Origin: Blautia sp.
GTDB taxonomy: Bacteria > Bacillota > Clostridia > Lachnospirales > Lachnospiraceae
Length of the DNA: 64,000 nucleotides
Direction: 5' to 3'
Assembly (NCBI GenBank): GCA_029257775.1
Contig: JARIAQ010000019.1
Coordinates: 1 to 64,000, forward strand
Below the pieces are notes generated by a model that had not been told where the DNA came from, made no database searches, and saw only the letters and a list, made by a program, of their open reading frames with translations. Both the position numbers and the translations under genes were made by a program. This document shows, piece after piece, positions 17,679-27,565 of the stretch; the first letter of the stretch is position 1, and every line of letters begins with the position of its first letter.

Positions 17679-18113
17679 TCAATCCATTTTTGCTTTGTCT
17701 AATGCACGATCAATGGCTTCTAAAAGAAGCATAGAGGTATACTTATTTTCCTCAGAATATGTAATGTTTTCTGTGGATTGTGTGGTATAAATCTGTTTGG
17801 AGAGTGCATCAAGGGCAGGCTCTACCAGAGGGTACATGGCAGTAGTAGTTTCACTGAGATTGACAAGAGAAATAGAATTGATATGGTTTTCATCTACTGT
17901 AACCTCTACATCAAAAGTATTGTCATTTAATGTAATAGGGGTGGTATAAACCCCTGCATGATATATGGCATCTGCATTGGCAGGATTTGCATTTTTATTT
18001 TTTCCAAACATTAAAAAAAGCAAAATGGCCAATACAACGGCCAAAATTACAAAAATTCCAGTGTAAATAATTTCCTTTGTATGTAAAACGACAATTTTGG
18101 TTTTTGAACTCAT
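17679..18113 (-). CDS. Membrane-anchored protein with FMN-binding-like domain
   Basis: A 144-residue protein: short cytoplasmic start, one transmembrane helix (IIYTGIFVILAVVLAILLFL), a linker, then a small extracytoplasmic domain containing YHAGVYTTPITLNDNTFDVE and VTVDENHINSISLVNLSE, reminiscent of the FMN_bind fold. The Ser/Thr flavinylation motif of true FMN-bind proteins is not evident, so flavin attachment is doubtful. The start is ATG at 18113 behind GGAGGT, which itself overlaps an alternative ATG at 18128. Function unknown; it stands alone on the minus strand. Confidence 0.65.
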   Translation of the reverse strand: MSSKTKIVVLHTKEIIYTGIFVILAVVLAILLFLMFGKNKNANPANADAIYHAGVYTTPITLNDNTFDVEVTVDENHINSISLVNLSETTTAMYPLVEPALDALSKQIYTTQSTENITYSEENKYTSMLLLEAIDRALDKAKMD

Positions 18114-18249
18114 GGCTGCACCTCCCATATTTCTTTTTATAGCATATTACAAAAACAAGAAAAATATACCTAATATTTTCAATTGCTTCCATTGGAATTT
18201 TAAAGAAATTCATGTTAAAATGAACAGCGAAAGGAGAAAGAAATCGATC

Positions 18250-19119
18250 ATGAACATAAAAAAACAATATAAAGGAATTTTCTACATTATTTTATCTGCA
18301 TTTTGTTTTTCTCTTATGGATATGTTTGTCCGTATGTCGGGGGATTTGCCGGCTATACAGAAAAGCTTTTTCAGGAATGTTGTAGCTGCTGTTTTTGGCT
18401 GTATTTTAGTGTTAAAAGATAAAGAGTGTTTTCAGTGGAAAAAAGGAAGCGGAAAGTATTTAATTTTACGTTCTATGTTTGGTACATTGGGGATTTTATG
18501 TAATTTCTATGCAATTGACCATCTGGCCTTAGCAGATGCATCAATGCTTAATAAAATGTCACCATTTTTTGTGGTGATTTTCAGCTTTTTACTATTAAAA
18601 GAAAACGTGACTATTATGCAGACACTTTTTGTTATAGGTGCATTTTGTGGAAGTTTATTTGTGGTAAAACCAACAGTTTCTAATCTGGACTTAGTACCAT
18701 CGTTAATTGGACTTTTAGGTGGACTTGGTGCAGGTGCAGCTTATACTATGGTACGAAAATTAGGAACCATAGGAGTAAAAGGCCCCTTTATTGTATTTTT
18801 CTTCTCCACTTTTTCCTGTGTAATAACCTTACCATGGTTGATTTTTGATTATCATGCCATGACTGTGGCACAGGTTATTATTTTGTTAATGGCAGGACTT
18901 TGTGCAGCAGGAGGACAATTTGCAATTACAGCAGCGTATTGTTATGCACCGGCAAGTGAAATATCCATTTATGATTATACAAAAATCATTTTTTCTATGA
19001 TTTTAGGATTTGTTATGTTTAAACAGATTCCTGATTTTTATAGTTGGATTGGATATATTATTATTTGCTTGATGGCGGTTCTTATGTTTTTCTATAATAA
19101 AAGGAGAGATACGAGATGA
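18250..19119 (+). CDS. EamA/DMT-superfamily transporter
   Basis: About 289 residues with ten hydrophobic helices in two EamA repeats (FCFSLMDMFVRMSGDLPAIQ in the first; YTMVRKLGTIGVKG in the second). Proteins of this superfamily export metabolites or amino acids across the inner membrane; substrate unknown. ATG 18250 is chosen because an AGGAG lies upstream (13 bases) and the length is then normal; an upstream ATG at 18220 is possible. The stop overlaps the HAD gene start (ATGA), so the two are coupled. Confidence 0.85.
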   Translation: MNIKKQYKGIFYIILSAFCFSLMDMFVRMSGDLPAIQKSFFRNVVAAVFGCILVLKDKECFQWKKGSGKYLILRSMFGTLGILCNFYAIDHLALADASMLNKMSPFFVVIFSFLLLKENVTIMQTLFVIGAFCGSLFVVKPTVSNLDLVPSLIGLLGGLGAGAAYTMVRKLGTIGVKGPFIVFFFSTFSCVITLPWLIFDYHAMTVAQVIILLMAGLCAAGGQFAITAAYCYAPASEISIYDYTKIIFSMILGFVMFKQIPDFYSWIGYIIICLMAVLMFFYNKRRDTR

Positions 19120-19922
19120 AATATAGATTATTAGTATTAGATATTGACGGGACGGTAACTAATTCCCAAAAGCAGGTGACAGAGAAAACGAGAAATGCGA
19201 TTTTAGATTTACAAAAAAGAGGAATTCCAGTAGCGATTGCTTCAGGAAGACCTCCTCAAGGAGTGTATGCTATTGCTGAAACATTGGGATTTGATAAATT
19301 CGGAAGTTATATTATGCCATTTAATGGAGCAAGAATTATTAATTTTAAAACGATGGAGTGTATTTATTCGAAGACACTTCCACTGCATCTTCCTGGAAGA
19401 TTGTGTCAGGATGCAATAGATAATGGTATTGGTATTATTACTTATCATGAAGATGAAATTATTGCAGGTACACAGCCTGATGAATATATGGATATTGAGG
19501 CAAAAATTACAGGTCTTCCTATTGTATATCATAAAGATTTTAGAAATTATGTGAATTTCCCTGTAAATAAATGTCTTATGACGGGAGCACCACAGGATTT
19601 AGAAGCATTAGAACCGGTATTTGCGGAGAAATATTTTCATGAAGCACAGATTTTTCGATCAGAGCCATATTTTTTAGAAGCTACGCCTAAAAATGTGGAT
19701 AAAGCCTATTGTTTGAAACATCTTTTGGGGATTTTAGGAATTGAAAGAGAAGAAATGGTATGTTGTGGAGATGGATTTAATGATATTTCCATGGTGCAAT
19801 TTGCTGGTCTTGGTGTGGCTATGGCAAATGCACAGGATAAGGTCAAGGCGGTAGCAGATTATGTCACTATTTGTGACAATGATCATGATGGAATTGCAGA
19901 GGTTATTGAAAAGTTCTTTTAA
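19116..19922 (+). CDS. Cof-type HAD-IIB phosphatase
   Basis: A 268-residue HAD hydrolase. Motif I is DIDGTVTNSQ (nucleophile Asp9), motif II a serine in AIASGRP, motif III Lys near residue 195, and motif IV CCGDGFNDISM. The C2B cap lies between. Cof-type members dephosphorylate sugar phosphates, pyridoxal phosphate or FMN-related compounds; which one cannot be decided. Coupled to the transporter gene upstream and followed 18 bases later by addB. Confidence 0.9.
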   Translation: MKYRLLVLDIDGTVTNSQKQVTEKTRNAILDLQKRGIPVAIASGRPPQGVYAIAETLGFDKFGSYIMPFNGARIINFKTMECIYSKTLPLHLPGRLCQDAIDNGIGIITYHEDEIIAGTQPDEYMDIEAKITGLPIVYHKDFRNYVNFPVNKCLMTGAPQDLEALEPVFAEKYFHEAQIFRSEPYFLEATPKNVDKAYCLKHLLGILGIEREEMVCCGDGFNDISMVQFAGLGVAMANAQDKVKAVADYVTICDNDHDGIAEVIEKFF

Positions 19923-19940
19923 GATCAATAGGAGGTTTTT

Positions 19941-22900
19941 ATGGCATTACAATTTATTTTCGGCGGAGCAGGTGCAGGAAAATCTTATTATATTTACAAT
20001 GATATTATACAGCAGTCCATAGAAAATCCTCAAAAAAAGTATTTGATTTTAGTACCTGAACAGTTTACTATGCAGACACAAAAGGAACTGGTTACCATGC
20101 ATCCTAGAAAGGGAATTGGTAATATAGATGTGTTAAGTTTTGAACGTCTGGCATTTTGCGTGCTTACGGAAATGGGAGAAAGTCAGAGAACGCTTTTAGA
20201 AGAAACAGGAAAAAGCATGGTGCTTAGAAGAGTTGCACAGGAAAAGAAAAATGAGTTGAAAATTCTGGGTGCTAAAATGGATAAGCAGGGATATGTTTCT
20301 CAGATGAAATCTATGGTATCAGAGTTGCGGCAGTATGAGATTTCCACAGGAGATTTGGAGGAACTTTTGGAGGATTTTTCATCTTCTCCAGAGTTGTATT
20401 ATAAATTGCAAGATATAAAAATATTATATCAGGGATTTTTTGATTATTTATCAGGCAATTTTATTACACAGGAAGAAGTTTTGGATGCTATGGGAAGGGT
20501 GGCTCCTTTGTCTAAAAAACTACAAGACAGTGTATTGGTTTTAGATGGATATACAGGTTTTACACCTATTCAGATGCAACTTTTAGAAACACTTTTAGGT
20601 ATTTGCAATCAGATTTATGTGACAATTACCATTGCACCGGGAGAAGATCCTTATAAGATGGGAAGCCCACATGAGTTATTTTATTTAAGTAAACAAACCG
20701 TGGGAAGTCTTTGTAAAATTGCAAAGGAGAAAAAGGTTGTATGGGAGGAATACTGGATACCGGAAGGAAAAGATACCTATCGTGGAAGGTTTTTGGACAA
20801 TCCTCCTATGGCTTTTCTGGAACAAAATATTTTCCGATATAGAAAGAAACAGTATGGAAAAGCGCAGAATGCAATTCAAATTTATGAAGCGCAAAATCCT
20901 GCAAGTGAAATGGAGATGGTTGCGGGACAAATTCGTCATCTTGTGCGGACACAAGGGTATCGTTACAGAGATTTTGCAGTGATTACAGGTGATATGCAGG
21001 AATATGCACCAGTGTCATCAAGAGCGTTTGCCAGGTATAAAATACCTTGTTTTATAGATGAAAAGCATTCTATATTTCTCAATCCGTTTGTGGAATATTT
21101 GCGGGCGGCTGTAGATGTAATTGTAGAAAATTTCAGCTATGAAAGTGTATTTCGTATGTTACGCTGTGGATTAAGTGATATTTCCACAGAGGAAGTAGAT
21201 CGGTTAGAAAATTATGTGATTGCCATGGGGATTCGTGGCTTTGCACGCTGGCAACAGGAGTGGGTGAGAAGTTATAAAGGCGAAGATTCAGAAGAATGTG
21301 TACAGATTGATAAAATCAGAGCGGCTCTTGTGGAAAAGTGGGAACCGTTTTATAAAAAAATGAAGACAGCAGATGGTTCTGTAAGAAGGTATGCAGAGGC
21401 TTTATATCAGTATATAACTGCCAATAAAATTCAGGAAAAATTAAATCTATATACAAATACTTTTGAGGCAGAAGGGAAACTTTCTTTGGCAAAAGAATAC
21501 AGTCAGATTTATGAAATTGTTATGAATTTGTTGGATAAGTTGGTGGAAATACTTGGAGATAAAAAGGTTCGTATCCGAGAATTTAAAGAAATTTTGGAAA
21601 CAGGACTTTCAGAAGCTAAAGTGGGTATTATTCCTCCATCTTCTGATCAAGTTTTAGTCGGAGACATGGAGAGAACTCGATTAAAAGATATTAAAATTGT
21701 GTTTTTTGTAGGTGTAAATGAAGGAAAAATTCCTAAGGAACAACAGACCGGAAAATTGTTATCTGATTTAAATAGGGAAGAATTAAAAGAATCTTTAAAA
21801 GACAGAGGCTTATCTTTAGCACCTACGGCGAAGGAAAATCTTTATACGCAAAAATTTTATCTCTATTTAAATATTACAAAACCCAGTGAAAAAATTTATC
21901 TTTCATACAGTAGATTAAGCAGTAGTGGAGAGGCACTTTCCCCTTCTTTTTTAATTGCACAGATACAGAAAATATTTCCAGATGCCATACGAGATTGTGA
22001 GATTCCTTTATTCGCGGAGAGCAAGTATGGGGCGCTGGATAAATTATCAGAGGAATTAAGAAAACAGGATAGGATGTCACCGGTATTTGAAGAGCTAATG
22101 AACTGGTTTACTTCACAAGAGGATTATAAGTGTCTGGTAAATAAGCTTGTTGATGCGGCCTATTATGTGAATCCACAGGAAAGTATTAGTAGAGGTGTGG
22201 CAGAGGCTCTTTACGGAACAGAACTTTCCAATAGTGCTAGTAGATTGGAACAGTTTGCAAAATGTGCCTGCTCACATTTTTTAAGCTATGGGTTGATGTT
22301 AAGAGAACGTGTTCGTTATCAGTTTAGTATGGCAGACATGGGCACATTGTTGCATAACAGTCTTGATTTGTTTGCACGAAAAGTGAGGGAACAGGGCAAG
22401 AACTGGGTGGAATTAGAGGACGAAGAAAGAGATATTCTGGCAGAAGATTGTGTAACAGAAGTTGTAGAAAAATCGGGAGAAACGATTTTATTAAGCAGTG
22501 CAAGAAATGCTTATACGATCAATCGTGTGAAACGTATGGTAAAACGAAGCGTGTGGGCATTGCAAAATCAGCTAAAGCAAGGGGAATTTTATCCTGTTCT
22601 TACAGAGTGGGCATTTGGAGAAAATGATAATATAGATAGCCTAAACTTTGATTTGGATTCAGGGCAAAAGCTCCATTTAAAGGGACGAATTGATCGAATA
22701 GATATATGCCAAGATAAAGAAAATCATCTTTATGTTAAGGTGATTGATTATAAATCAGGTACAACACAGTTGGATTTGATAAAGCTTTACTATGGTCTAC
22801 AAATACAGTTAGCTCTTTACTTAAATGCAGCTCTTGAGTTGGAAAAAAAGCGTTTTCCAGATAAAATTGTGGAACCGGCAGGGGTGTTTTATTATAATAC

Positions 22901-23375
22901 GAAAGATCCTATTTTAAATAAGGAAGATGTGAAAAATCCGGAAAATCCCCAAGAAGAAATTTTAAAGAAATTGAAAATGGATGGGATTTGTAGTTCGGAT
23001 CCGGAAATTCTACAAAAATTAGATAGAAAACTGGCATTGGGAAAAGGTGTAGAGTCTTTGGCTGTGCCTGTAAAATATACGGCAAAAGGAACGTTTTCCA
23101 GTAACTCTAAGGTGGCAAATAAGGAAGAATTTGCCATTATGATGGAGTATGTACAGGATAAAGCAAAGAAAATAGGTAAAGAGATTTTAAAGGGGAATAC
23201 TAGCGTAGATCCTTTTGAGCGACAAAAGGAAAATGCCTGTGAATATTGTCCTTATAAAGAAGTTTGTGGTTTTGATGAAAAACTTCCGGGATATGGATAT
23301 CGTAGGTTAGAAAATTATCAATCCAGTGAACTGTGGAAATTAATGGAAGAAGAAATGGAAAGGGGGGAGAAGTAG
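19941..23375 (+). CDS. addB: ATP-dependent nuclease subunit AddB
   Basis: A 1144-residue AddB. The N-terminal degenerate helicase domain opens with Walker A GGAGAGKSYY (Lys14). The C-terminal nuclease domain contains VKVIDYKSGTTQ and an iron-sulfur staple made of a Cys in CACSHFLSYG and the cluster CEYCPYKEVC. With AddA it resects double-strand breaks up to Chi-like sites and prepares ends for RecA. Length and domain order agree with clostridial AddB. GGAGG lies at 19931-19935. The stop abuts the addA start. Confidence 0.96.
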   Translation: MALQFIFGGAGAGKSYYIYNDIIQQSIENPQKKYLILVPEQFTMQTQKELVTMHPRKGIGNIDVLSFERLAFCVLTEMGESQRTLLEETGKSMVLRRVAQEKKNELKILGAKMDKQGYVSQMKSMVSELRQYEISTGDLEELLEDFSSSPELYYKLQDIKILYQGFFDYLSGNFITQEEVLDAMGRVAPLSKKLQDSVLVLDGYTGFTPIQMQLLETLLGICNQIYVTITIAPGEDPYKMGSPHELFYLSKQTVGSLCKIAKEKKVVWEEYWIPEGKDTYRGRFLDNPPMAFLEQNIFRYRKKQYGKAQNAIQIYEAQNPASEMEMVAGQIRHLVRTQGYRYRDFAVITGDMQEYAPVSSRAFARYKIPCFIDEKHSIFLNPFVEYLRAAVDVIVENFSYESVFRMLRCGLSDISTEEVDRLENYVIAMGIRGFARWQQEWVRSYKGEDSEECVQIDKIRAALVEKWEPFYKKMKTADGSVRRYAEALYQYITANKIQEKLNLYTNTFEAEGKLSLAKEYSQIYEIVMNLLDKLVEILGDKKVRIREFKEILETGLSEAKVGIIPPSSDQVLVGDMERTRLKDIKIVFFVGVNEGKIPKEQQTGKLLSDLNREELKESLKDRGLSLAPTAKENLYTQKFYLYLNITKPSEKIYLSYSRLSSSGEALSPSFLIAQIQKIFPDAIRDCEIPLFAESKYGALDKLSEELRKQDRMSPVFEELMNWFTSQEDYKCLVNKLVDAAYYVNPQESISRGVAEALYGTELSNSASRLEQFAKCACSHFLSYGLMLRERVRYQFSMADMGTLLHNSLDLFARKVREQGKNWVELEDEERDILAEDCVTEVVEKSGETILLSSARNAYTINRVKRMVKRSVWALQNQLKQGEFYPVLTEWAFGENDNIDSLNFDLDSGQKLHLKGRIDRIDICQDKENHLYVKVIDYKSGTTQLDLIKLYYGLQIQLALYLNAALELEKKRFPDKIVEPAGVFYYNTKDPILNKEDVKNPENPQEEILKKLKMDGICSSDPEILQKLDRKLALGKGVESLAVPVKYTAKGTFSSNSKVANKEEFAIMMEYVQDKAKKIGKEILKGNTSVDPFERQKENACEYCPYKEVCGFDEKLPGYGYRRLENYQSSELWKLMEEEMERGEK

Positions 23376-26300
23376 ATGAGTGTTTCATGGACAGAGGATC
23401 AGCAAAAAGTAATTGATACAAGAAACTGTAATATTCTAGTTAGTGCAGCTGCTGGAAGTGGAAAGACAGCAGTTTTGGTAGAACGAATTATTCAAAGAAT
23501 TACAGACAAAAACAATCCTGTGGATATTGATGAGCTTTTAATTGTAACTTTTACAAGAGCTGCTGCAGGAGAAATGAAAGAGCGTATTCGACTGGCTATT
23601 GAGAAGAAGCTGGAAGAAAATCCAGATCAGGAACATTTACAAAGACAGAGTACTTTAGTGCACCATGCGCTGATTACTACTATTGACAGTTTTTGTGCTT
23701 ACATCGTAAAGAATTATTTTCATTTGATTGATTTGGATCCATCTTATCGTATGGGGGATGAAGGAGAAATGCGTCTTTTGCAGGCGGATGTGGCAGATGC
23801 TGTTCTGGAGGAAGCTTATATGAATGCAGATGCCTCTTTTCTTGCTTTTTCGGATGGATTTGCAGGTGGGAAAACGGATAAAAAAATACCGGAAATGATC
23901 ATAAAGCTATATAACTTTTCTATGAGCTATCCCTATCCAGAAGAATGGCTCTTGCATTGTCGTAAAGCTTATGAGGTGGAAAGTGTAGAAGAACTAGAAC
24001 AGGCAAACTGGATGACTTTGATTAAAAACGAAGTACAGCAAGAGGTAAAAGAGGCTACTACGCTTTTAAATCAGGCACTTGGAATTGCAGGAGAACCAGA
24101 TGGACCTATTTTTTATAGAAATCTTTTGGAAGATGAAGTTCTGGCATTAGAAAAATTAGAGAATACAACAAATTTTTTTCAGTGGAAGGAAATTTTAGAT
24201 AAACTGGAATTTAAACGACTTCCTGCTGGGAAAAAAGCAGAAAAAGAGTTGGTATCAGAAAGTAAGCAGGAGCTTGCAAAAAATTTAAGAAGTGAAGCGA
24301 AGGATCAGATTAAAGCTTTAAAGGAACGGTATTTTCAAGAAACAGCGCAGGAAATGTTGGAAAATATCCAAAAGGCAGGAGAGCCGGTAGGTGTTTTGGT
24401 AGATTTGACGCTGGCATTTATGAAACGATATAAGGAAAAAAAGAAAGAAAAAAATATTTTAGACTTTGGAGATTTAGAGCATTATGCTTTGGAAATCCTC
24501 ATTGATCATACAGCAGAAAAAGATGAACGGACAGATGCTGCCAGAGAACTATCACAAAAGTTTGCAGAAATTATGATTGATGAATATCAAGATAGTAATT
24601 TGGTACAGGAAAAACTTTTAACGTCTGTTTCAAAAGTAGAAGATGGAATTTATAACATTTTTATGGTAGGAGATGTAAAACAAAGTATTTATCGCTTTCG
24701 TCTTGCCAGACCAGATTTGTTTATGGAGAAATTTAAATCTTATCCTCAGGAAGAGGGAAAAGATTGTTTGCGCATTGATTTACATAAGAATTTTAGAAGC
24801 CGAGCAGAAGTTCTTGAAGGGGTAAATTATTTGTTTTATCAGATAATGGGCGAGGATTTAGGGGGTGTGGAATATGATTGTACAGCAGCATTATACCCAG
24901 GTAGAATCTTTCCCACAAAGCCAGAAGAAGAAAAAGAGCCTGCAACGGAAGTGCTTCTTTTAGAAGAAGAGGAAGAAAATACCAGAGAATTAGAGGCCAG
25001 AATGGTTGCTTTGCGTATTGGAGAAATGGTGGGGAAATATCAGGTTTTAGATAAGAAAACAGAGGAGTATCGTCCAGCAAAATATTCAGATTTTACAATT
25101 TTACTTCGGACTATGTCTGGCTGGGGAGAAACCTTTAAAAAAATCCTTAATTCTTGTGGGATTCCAGCCAGTGTTACTACAAAAACAGGATATTTTTCTG
25201 CTCAAGAGGTAGCAACTGTACTGGATTATTTGAAAATTCTTGATAACCCCATGCAGGATATTCCTCTTGCGGCAGCTCTTCATGGATTGCCAGATGGATT
25301 CAGTTTTCAGGAAATGGCAGAAATTAAAGTGTTGGGAATGGAGCAAGAAAAGTCTAGTTTTTACGAAGCATTACTTTTAGGGGAAAATCTTGAGTCTCCT
25401 TTAGGGGAGAAAATTCGCAAATTTTTTATGGTATATAGAGAACTTCGTAGAAAAGTCCCTTACACGCCTATGCATGAACTAATTTGGGATTTCTATGATG
25501 CTACAGATTTTTTGGTATATCAGCAGGCATTTGTATCAGGTGAGCAAAGAAAAGCAAATTTGCTTATGTTGGCAGAAAAAGCAAGAGATTATGAAAGTAC
25601 CAGTTATCGGGGATTATTTAATTTTATTCGCTATATTGAAAATTTAAAGAAGTATCAGGTGGATTTCGGAGAGGCAAATATTCTTTCAGAAAGTGAAGAT
25701 ACGGTACGTATCATGAGTATTCATGGGAGCAAAGGGTTGGAGTTTCCTATTGTGTTTGTAGCAGGAATGGGAAAACAAATAAATTTGCAGGATGCAAGAG
25801 AGAACATTGTACTGCATCCTGATTTAGGCATTGGATCTCCTTATATAGATACACAGCTTCGTATACGTACGCGAACAATCTTGCAAAAGGCAGTACAAAG
25901 AGAAATTTTGTTGGAAAGTCTCGGGGAAGAACTCCGTATTCTCTATGTAGCATTAACAAGAGCAAAAGAAAAACTTATTCTTACTGGTGTGATATCAAAG
26001 CTGGAAGATACTTTAAAAGGTTTTGAAATGCTGAAAAGGCAGCCGGAAGAAAGATTACCTTATGGAATAAGGGTAAAGGGGAAAAGCTATTTGGATTGGA
26101 TACTTGCAGCACTGGCAAGACACAGAGCAATGAAGCCCTTATATGAAGCCTTGAACCTTTCAGTATACCCTTTGAATCAAATGTATGATAAAGAACCTGA
26201 TTTTATAGTAAGACAAGTGCAGCCTATGGAATTGGTATTAGATGAAGCACAGATTCGTACAGATGAAATGTTGAAAAAAGGGGAACTGCTTTTATGGAAT

Positions 26301-27041
26301 AGTAACGAAGTTTATGATAAGAAGTGGCATGAACTTTTTAAAGAAAGCTTTTCTTATGAATATCCTTATCAAGGAGAAGGGAATATTCCAGTAAAACTTA
26401 CGGTATCTGAAGTGAAGCGGATGCAAAAGGAAGATATGGAAGAAAGTGTGCTGCTTCTGGAGGAGAAGGAAAGAGAAGAAATTGTACCATTGTTTATGCA
26501 GGAACCAAAAGCTGAGCTAAAGGGAGCTGCCAAGGGAACGTTGTATCATAGAATATGGGAAAATCTGGATTATGCAAAAATAGATACGAAAGAGCAGATT
26601 GAAGAACAAATAAATAAGATGCGGGAAACAGGAAAGTTGACAAAAGAAGAAAGGGAGGTTGTATGGATTCCTGATTTTTATCGGTTTGCCAAGAGTTCTC
26701 TTGGGGAACGCATGAAAAAAGCATGGGAAAAAGGACAATTATATCGAGAACAGCCTTTTGTGATTGCTATACCTGCAAGTCAGATACGGGAAGAATATAA
26801 TACAGAAGAAGAAATCCTTGTGCAAGGGATTATGGATGCGTATTTTGAGGAAGAAGATGGTATCGTCTTAGTGGACTATAAAACAGATAAAATTCAAAAA
26901 GGTGGAGAAAAAGAACTTATAGAAAAATATAAAGTACAGATGCAGTATTATAAAAATGCATTGGAAATGATTACCGATAAAAAAGTAAAAGAAATTTATA
27001 TTTACTCAGTAGGGCTTGGAAAGGCTATTTTTCTGGAATAA
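23376..27041 (+). CDS. addA: ATP-dependent helicase/nuclease subunit AddA
   Basis: A 1221-residue UvrD-type helicase-nuclease. Walker A AAAGSGKTAVLVERI (about residues 25-39), motif II IDEYQDSN, motif III GDVKQSIYRFR, motif V SIHGSKGLEFP, motif VI LYVALTRAKEKL, and a C-terminal RecB-type nuclease domain with LVQGIMDAYF and VLVDYKTDK. It acts in recombination repair as the motor and 3'-strand nuclease with AddB. Starts directly after the addB TAG with AAAGGGGGG upstream, a standard addBA operon. Confidence 0.97.
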   Translation: MSVSWTEDQQKVIDTRNCNILVSAAAGSGKTAVLVERIIQRITDKNNPVDIDELLIVTFTRAAAGEMKERIRLAIEKKLEENPDQEHLQRQSTLVHHALITTIDSFCAYIVKNYFHLIDLDPSYRMGDEGEMRLLQADVADAVLEEAYMNADASFLAFSDGFAGGKTDKKIPEMIIKLYNFSMSYPYPEEWLLHCRKAYEVESVEELEQANWMTLIKNEVQQEVKEATTLLNQALGIAGEPDGPIFYRNLLEDEVLALEKLENTTNFFQWKEILDKLEFKRLPAGKKAEKELVSESKQELAKNLRSEAKDQIKALKERYFQETAQEMLENIQKAGEPVGVLVDLTLAFMKRYKEKKKEKNILDFGDLEHYALEILIDHTAEKDERTDAARELSQKFAEIMIDEYQDSNLVQEKLLTSVSKVEDGIYNIFMVGDVKQSIYRFRLARPDLFMEKFKSYPQEEGKDCLRIDLHKNFRSRAEVLEGVNYLFYQIMGEDLGGVEYDCTAALYPGRIFPTKPEEEKEPATEVLLLEEEEENTRELEARMVALRIGEMVGKYQVLDKKTEEYRPAKYSDFTILLRTMSGWGETFKKILNSCGIPASVTTKTGYFSAQEVATVLDYLKILDNPMQDIPLAAALHGLPDGFSFQEMAEIKVLGMEQEKSSFYEALLLGENLESPLGEKIRKFFMVYRELRRKVPYTPMHELIWDFYDATDFLVYQQAFVSGEQRKANLLMLAEKARDYESTSYRGLFNFIRYIENLKKYQVDFGEANILSESEDTVRIMSIHGSKGLEFPIVFVAGMGKQINLQDARENIVLHPDLGIGSPYIDTQLRIRTRTILQKAVQREILLESLGEELRILYVALTRAKEKLILTGVISKLEDTLKGFEMLKRQPEERLPYGIRVKGKSYLDWILAALARHRAMKPLYEALNLSVYPLNQMYDKEPDFIVRQVQPMELVLDEAQIRTDEMLKKGELLLWNSNEVYDKKWHELFKESFSYEYPYQGEGNIPVKLTVSEVKRMQKEDMEESVLLLEEKEREEIVPLFMQEPKAELKGAAKGTLYHRIWENLDYAKIDTKEQIEEQINKMRETGKLTKEEREVVWIPDFYRFAKSSLGERMKKAWEKGQLYREQPFVIAIPASQIREEYNTEEEILVQGIMDAYFEEEDGIVLVDYKTDKIQKGGEKELIEKYKVQMQYYKNALEMITDKKVKEIYIYSVGLGKAIFLE

Positions 27042-27058
27042 GAGAAAGTCTATTTAGG

Positions 27059-27115
27059 AAAACAGGTGTGATCTTTAACAATTTAATTTGTGGGATTACA
27101 TCTGTTTTTTTCTTA
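27059..27115 (+). terminator. Terminator after addA
   Basis: ACAGGTGTGATC (27062-27073) pairs, with G-U pairs, with GGATTACATCTGT (27092-27104); a run of T residues follows at 27104-27111. Confidence 0.75.
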
Positions 27116-27149
27116 AAAAAATCTTTGGAAATTTTTTAAGAAAATATCA

Positions 27150-27179
27150 TTGACAAAATAATATTATATGGCATATAGT
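27150..27179 (+). promoter_or_regulatory. Promoter of the PadR cassette
   Basis: Perfect TTGACA (27150-27155), 18-base spacer, TATAGT (27174-27179). Transcription would begin about 27186, just before an inverted repeat that is a good repressor site. Confidence 0.75.
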
Positions 27180-27191
27180 ATTAAATATAAA

Positions 27192-27218
27192 ATAGTATTG
27201 TTTATAAAACAATATTAT
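27192..27218 (+). promoter_or_regulatory. Inverted repeat, probable PadR operator
   Basis: ATAGTATTGTTT, three bases, AAACAATATTAT: 12-base arms with one mismatch, placed at the expected start of transcription. Position suggests autorepression by the PadR-family protein encoded next; not proven. Confidence 0.55.
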
Positions 27219-27241
27219 AGCAATTGAAATGAGGTGAAGTT

Positions 27242-27565
27242 ATGGTTTTTAATACAGGCGCCGCCCTCTTAGATGCTATTGTACTAGCAGTTGTATCCAA
27301 TGAGAGTGAAGGAACTTACGGGTATAAAATAACACAAGATGTACGTCAAGTTCTGGATGTTTCTGAGTCTACTCTTTACCCCGTACTTCGCAGACTGCAA
27401 AAAGATGAATGTTTAGAGACGTATGATAAAGAGTACGGAGGCAGAAACAGGCGATACTATAAAGTAACAGAAAAAGGAAAGATACAGTTAGATTTGTATC
27501 GTATAGAATGGAGAAGCTACTCAACAAAGATTAGTACATTGTTTGAGGGAGGAATAGGGAAATGA
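27242..27565 (+). CDS. PadR-family transcriptional regulator
   Basis: A 107-residue winged-helix protein: GTYGYKITQDVRQ, ESTLYPVLRRLQKDECLE and YYKVTEKGK are the PadR helix-turn-helix and wing. It belongs to the short subfamily without a long dimerisation tail. PadR proteins repress their own operon and are released by ligands or membrane stress. It heads a four-gene run (PadR, HAAS/DUF1700 protein, DUF4097 protein, PspC) with overlapping starts, a frequent envelope-response arrangement in Firmicutes. GAGGTGAAG provides the ribosome binding site. Confidence 0.92.
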   Translation: MVFNTGAALLDAIVLAVVSNESEGTYGYKITQDVRQVLDVSESTLYPVLRRLQKDECLETYDKEYGGRNRRYYKVTEKGKIQLDLYRIEWRSYSTKISTLFEGGIGK

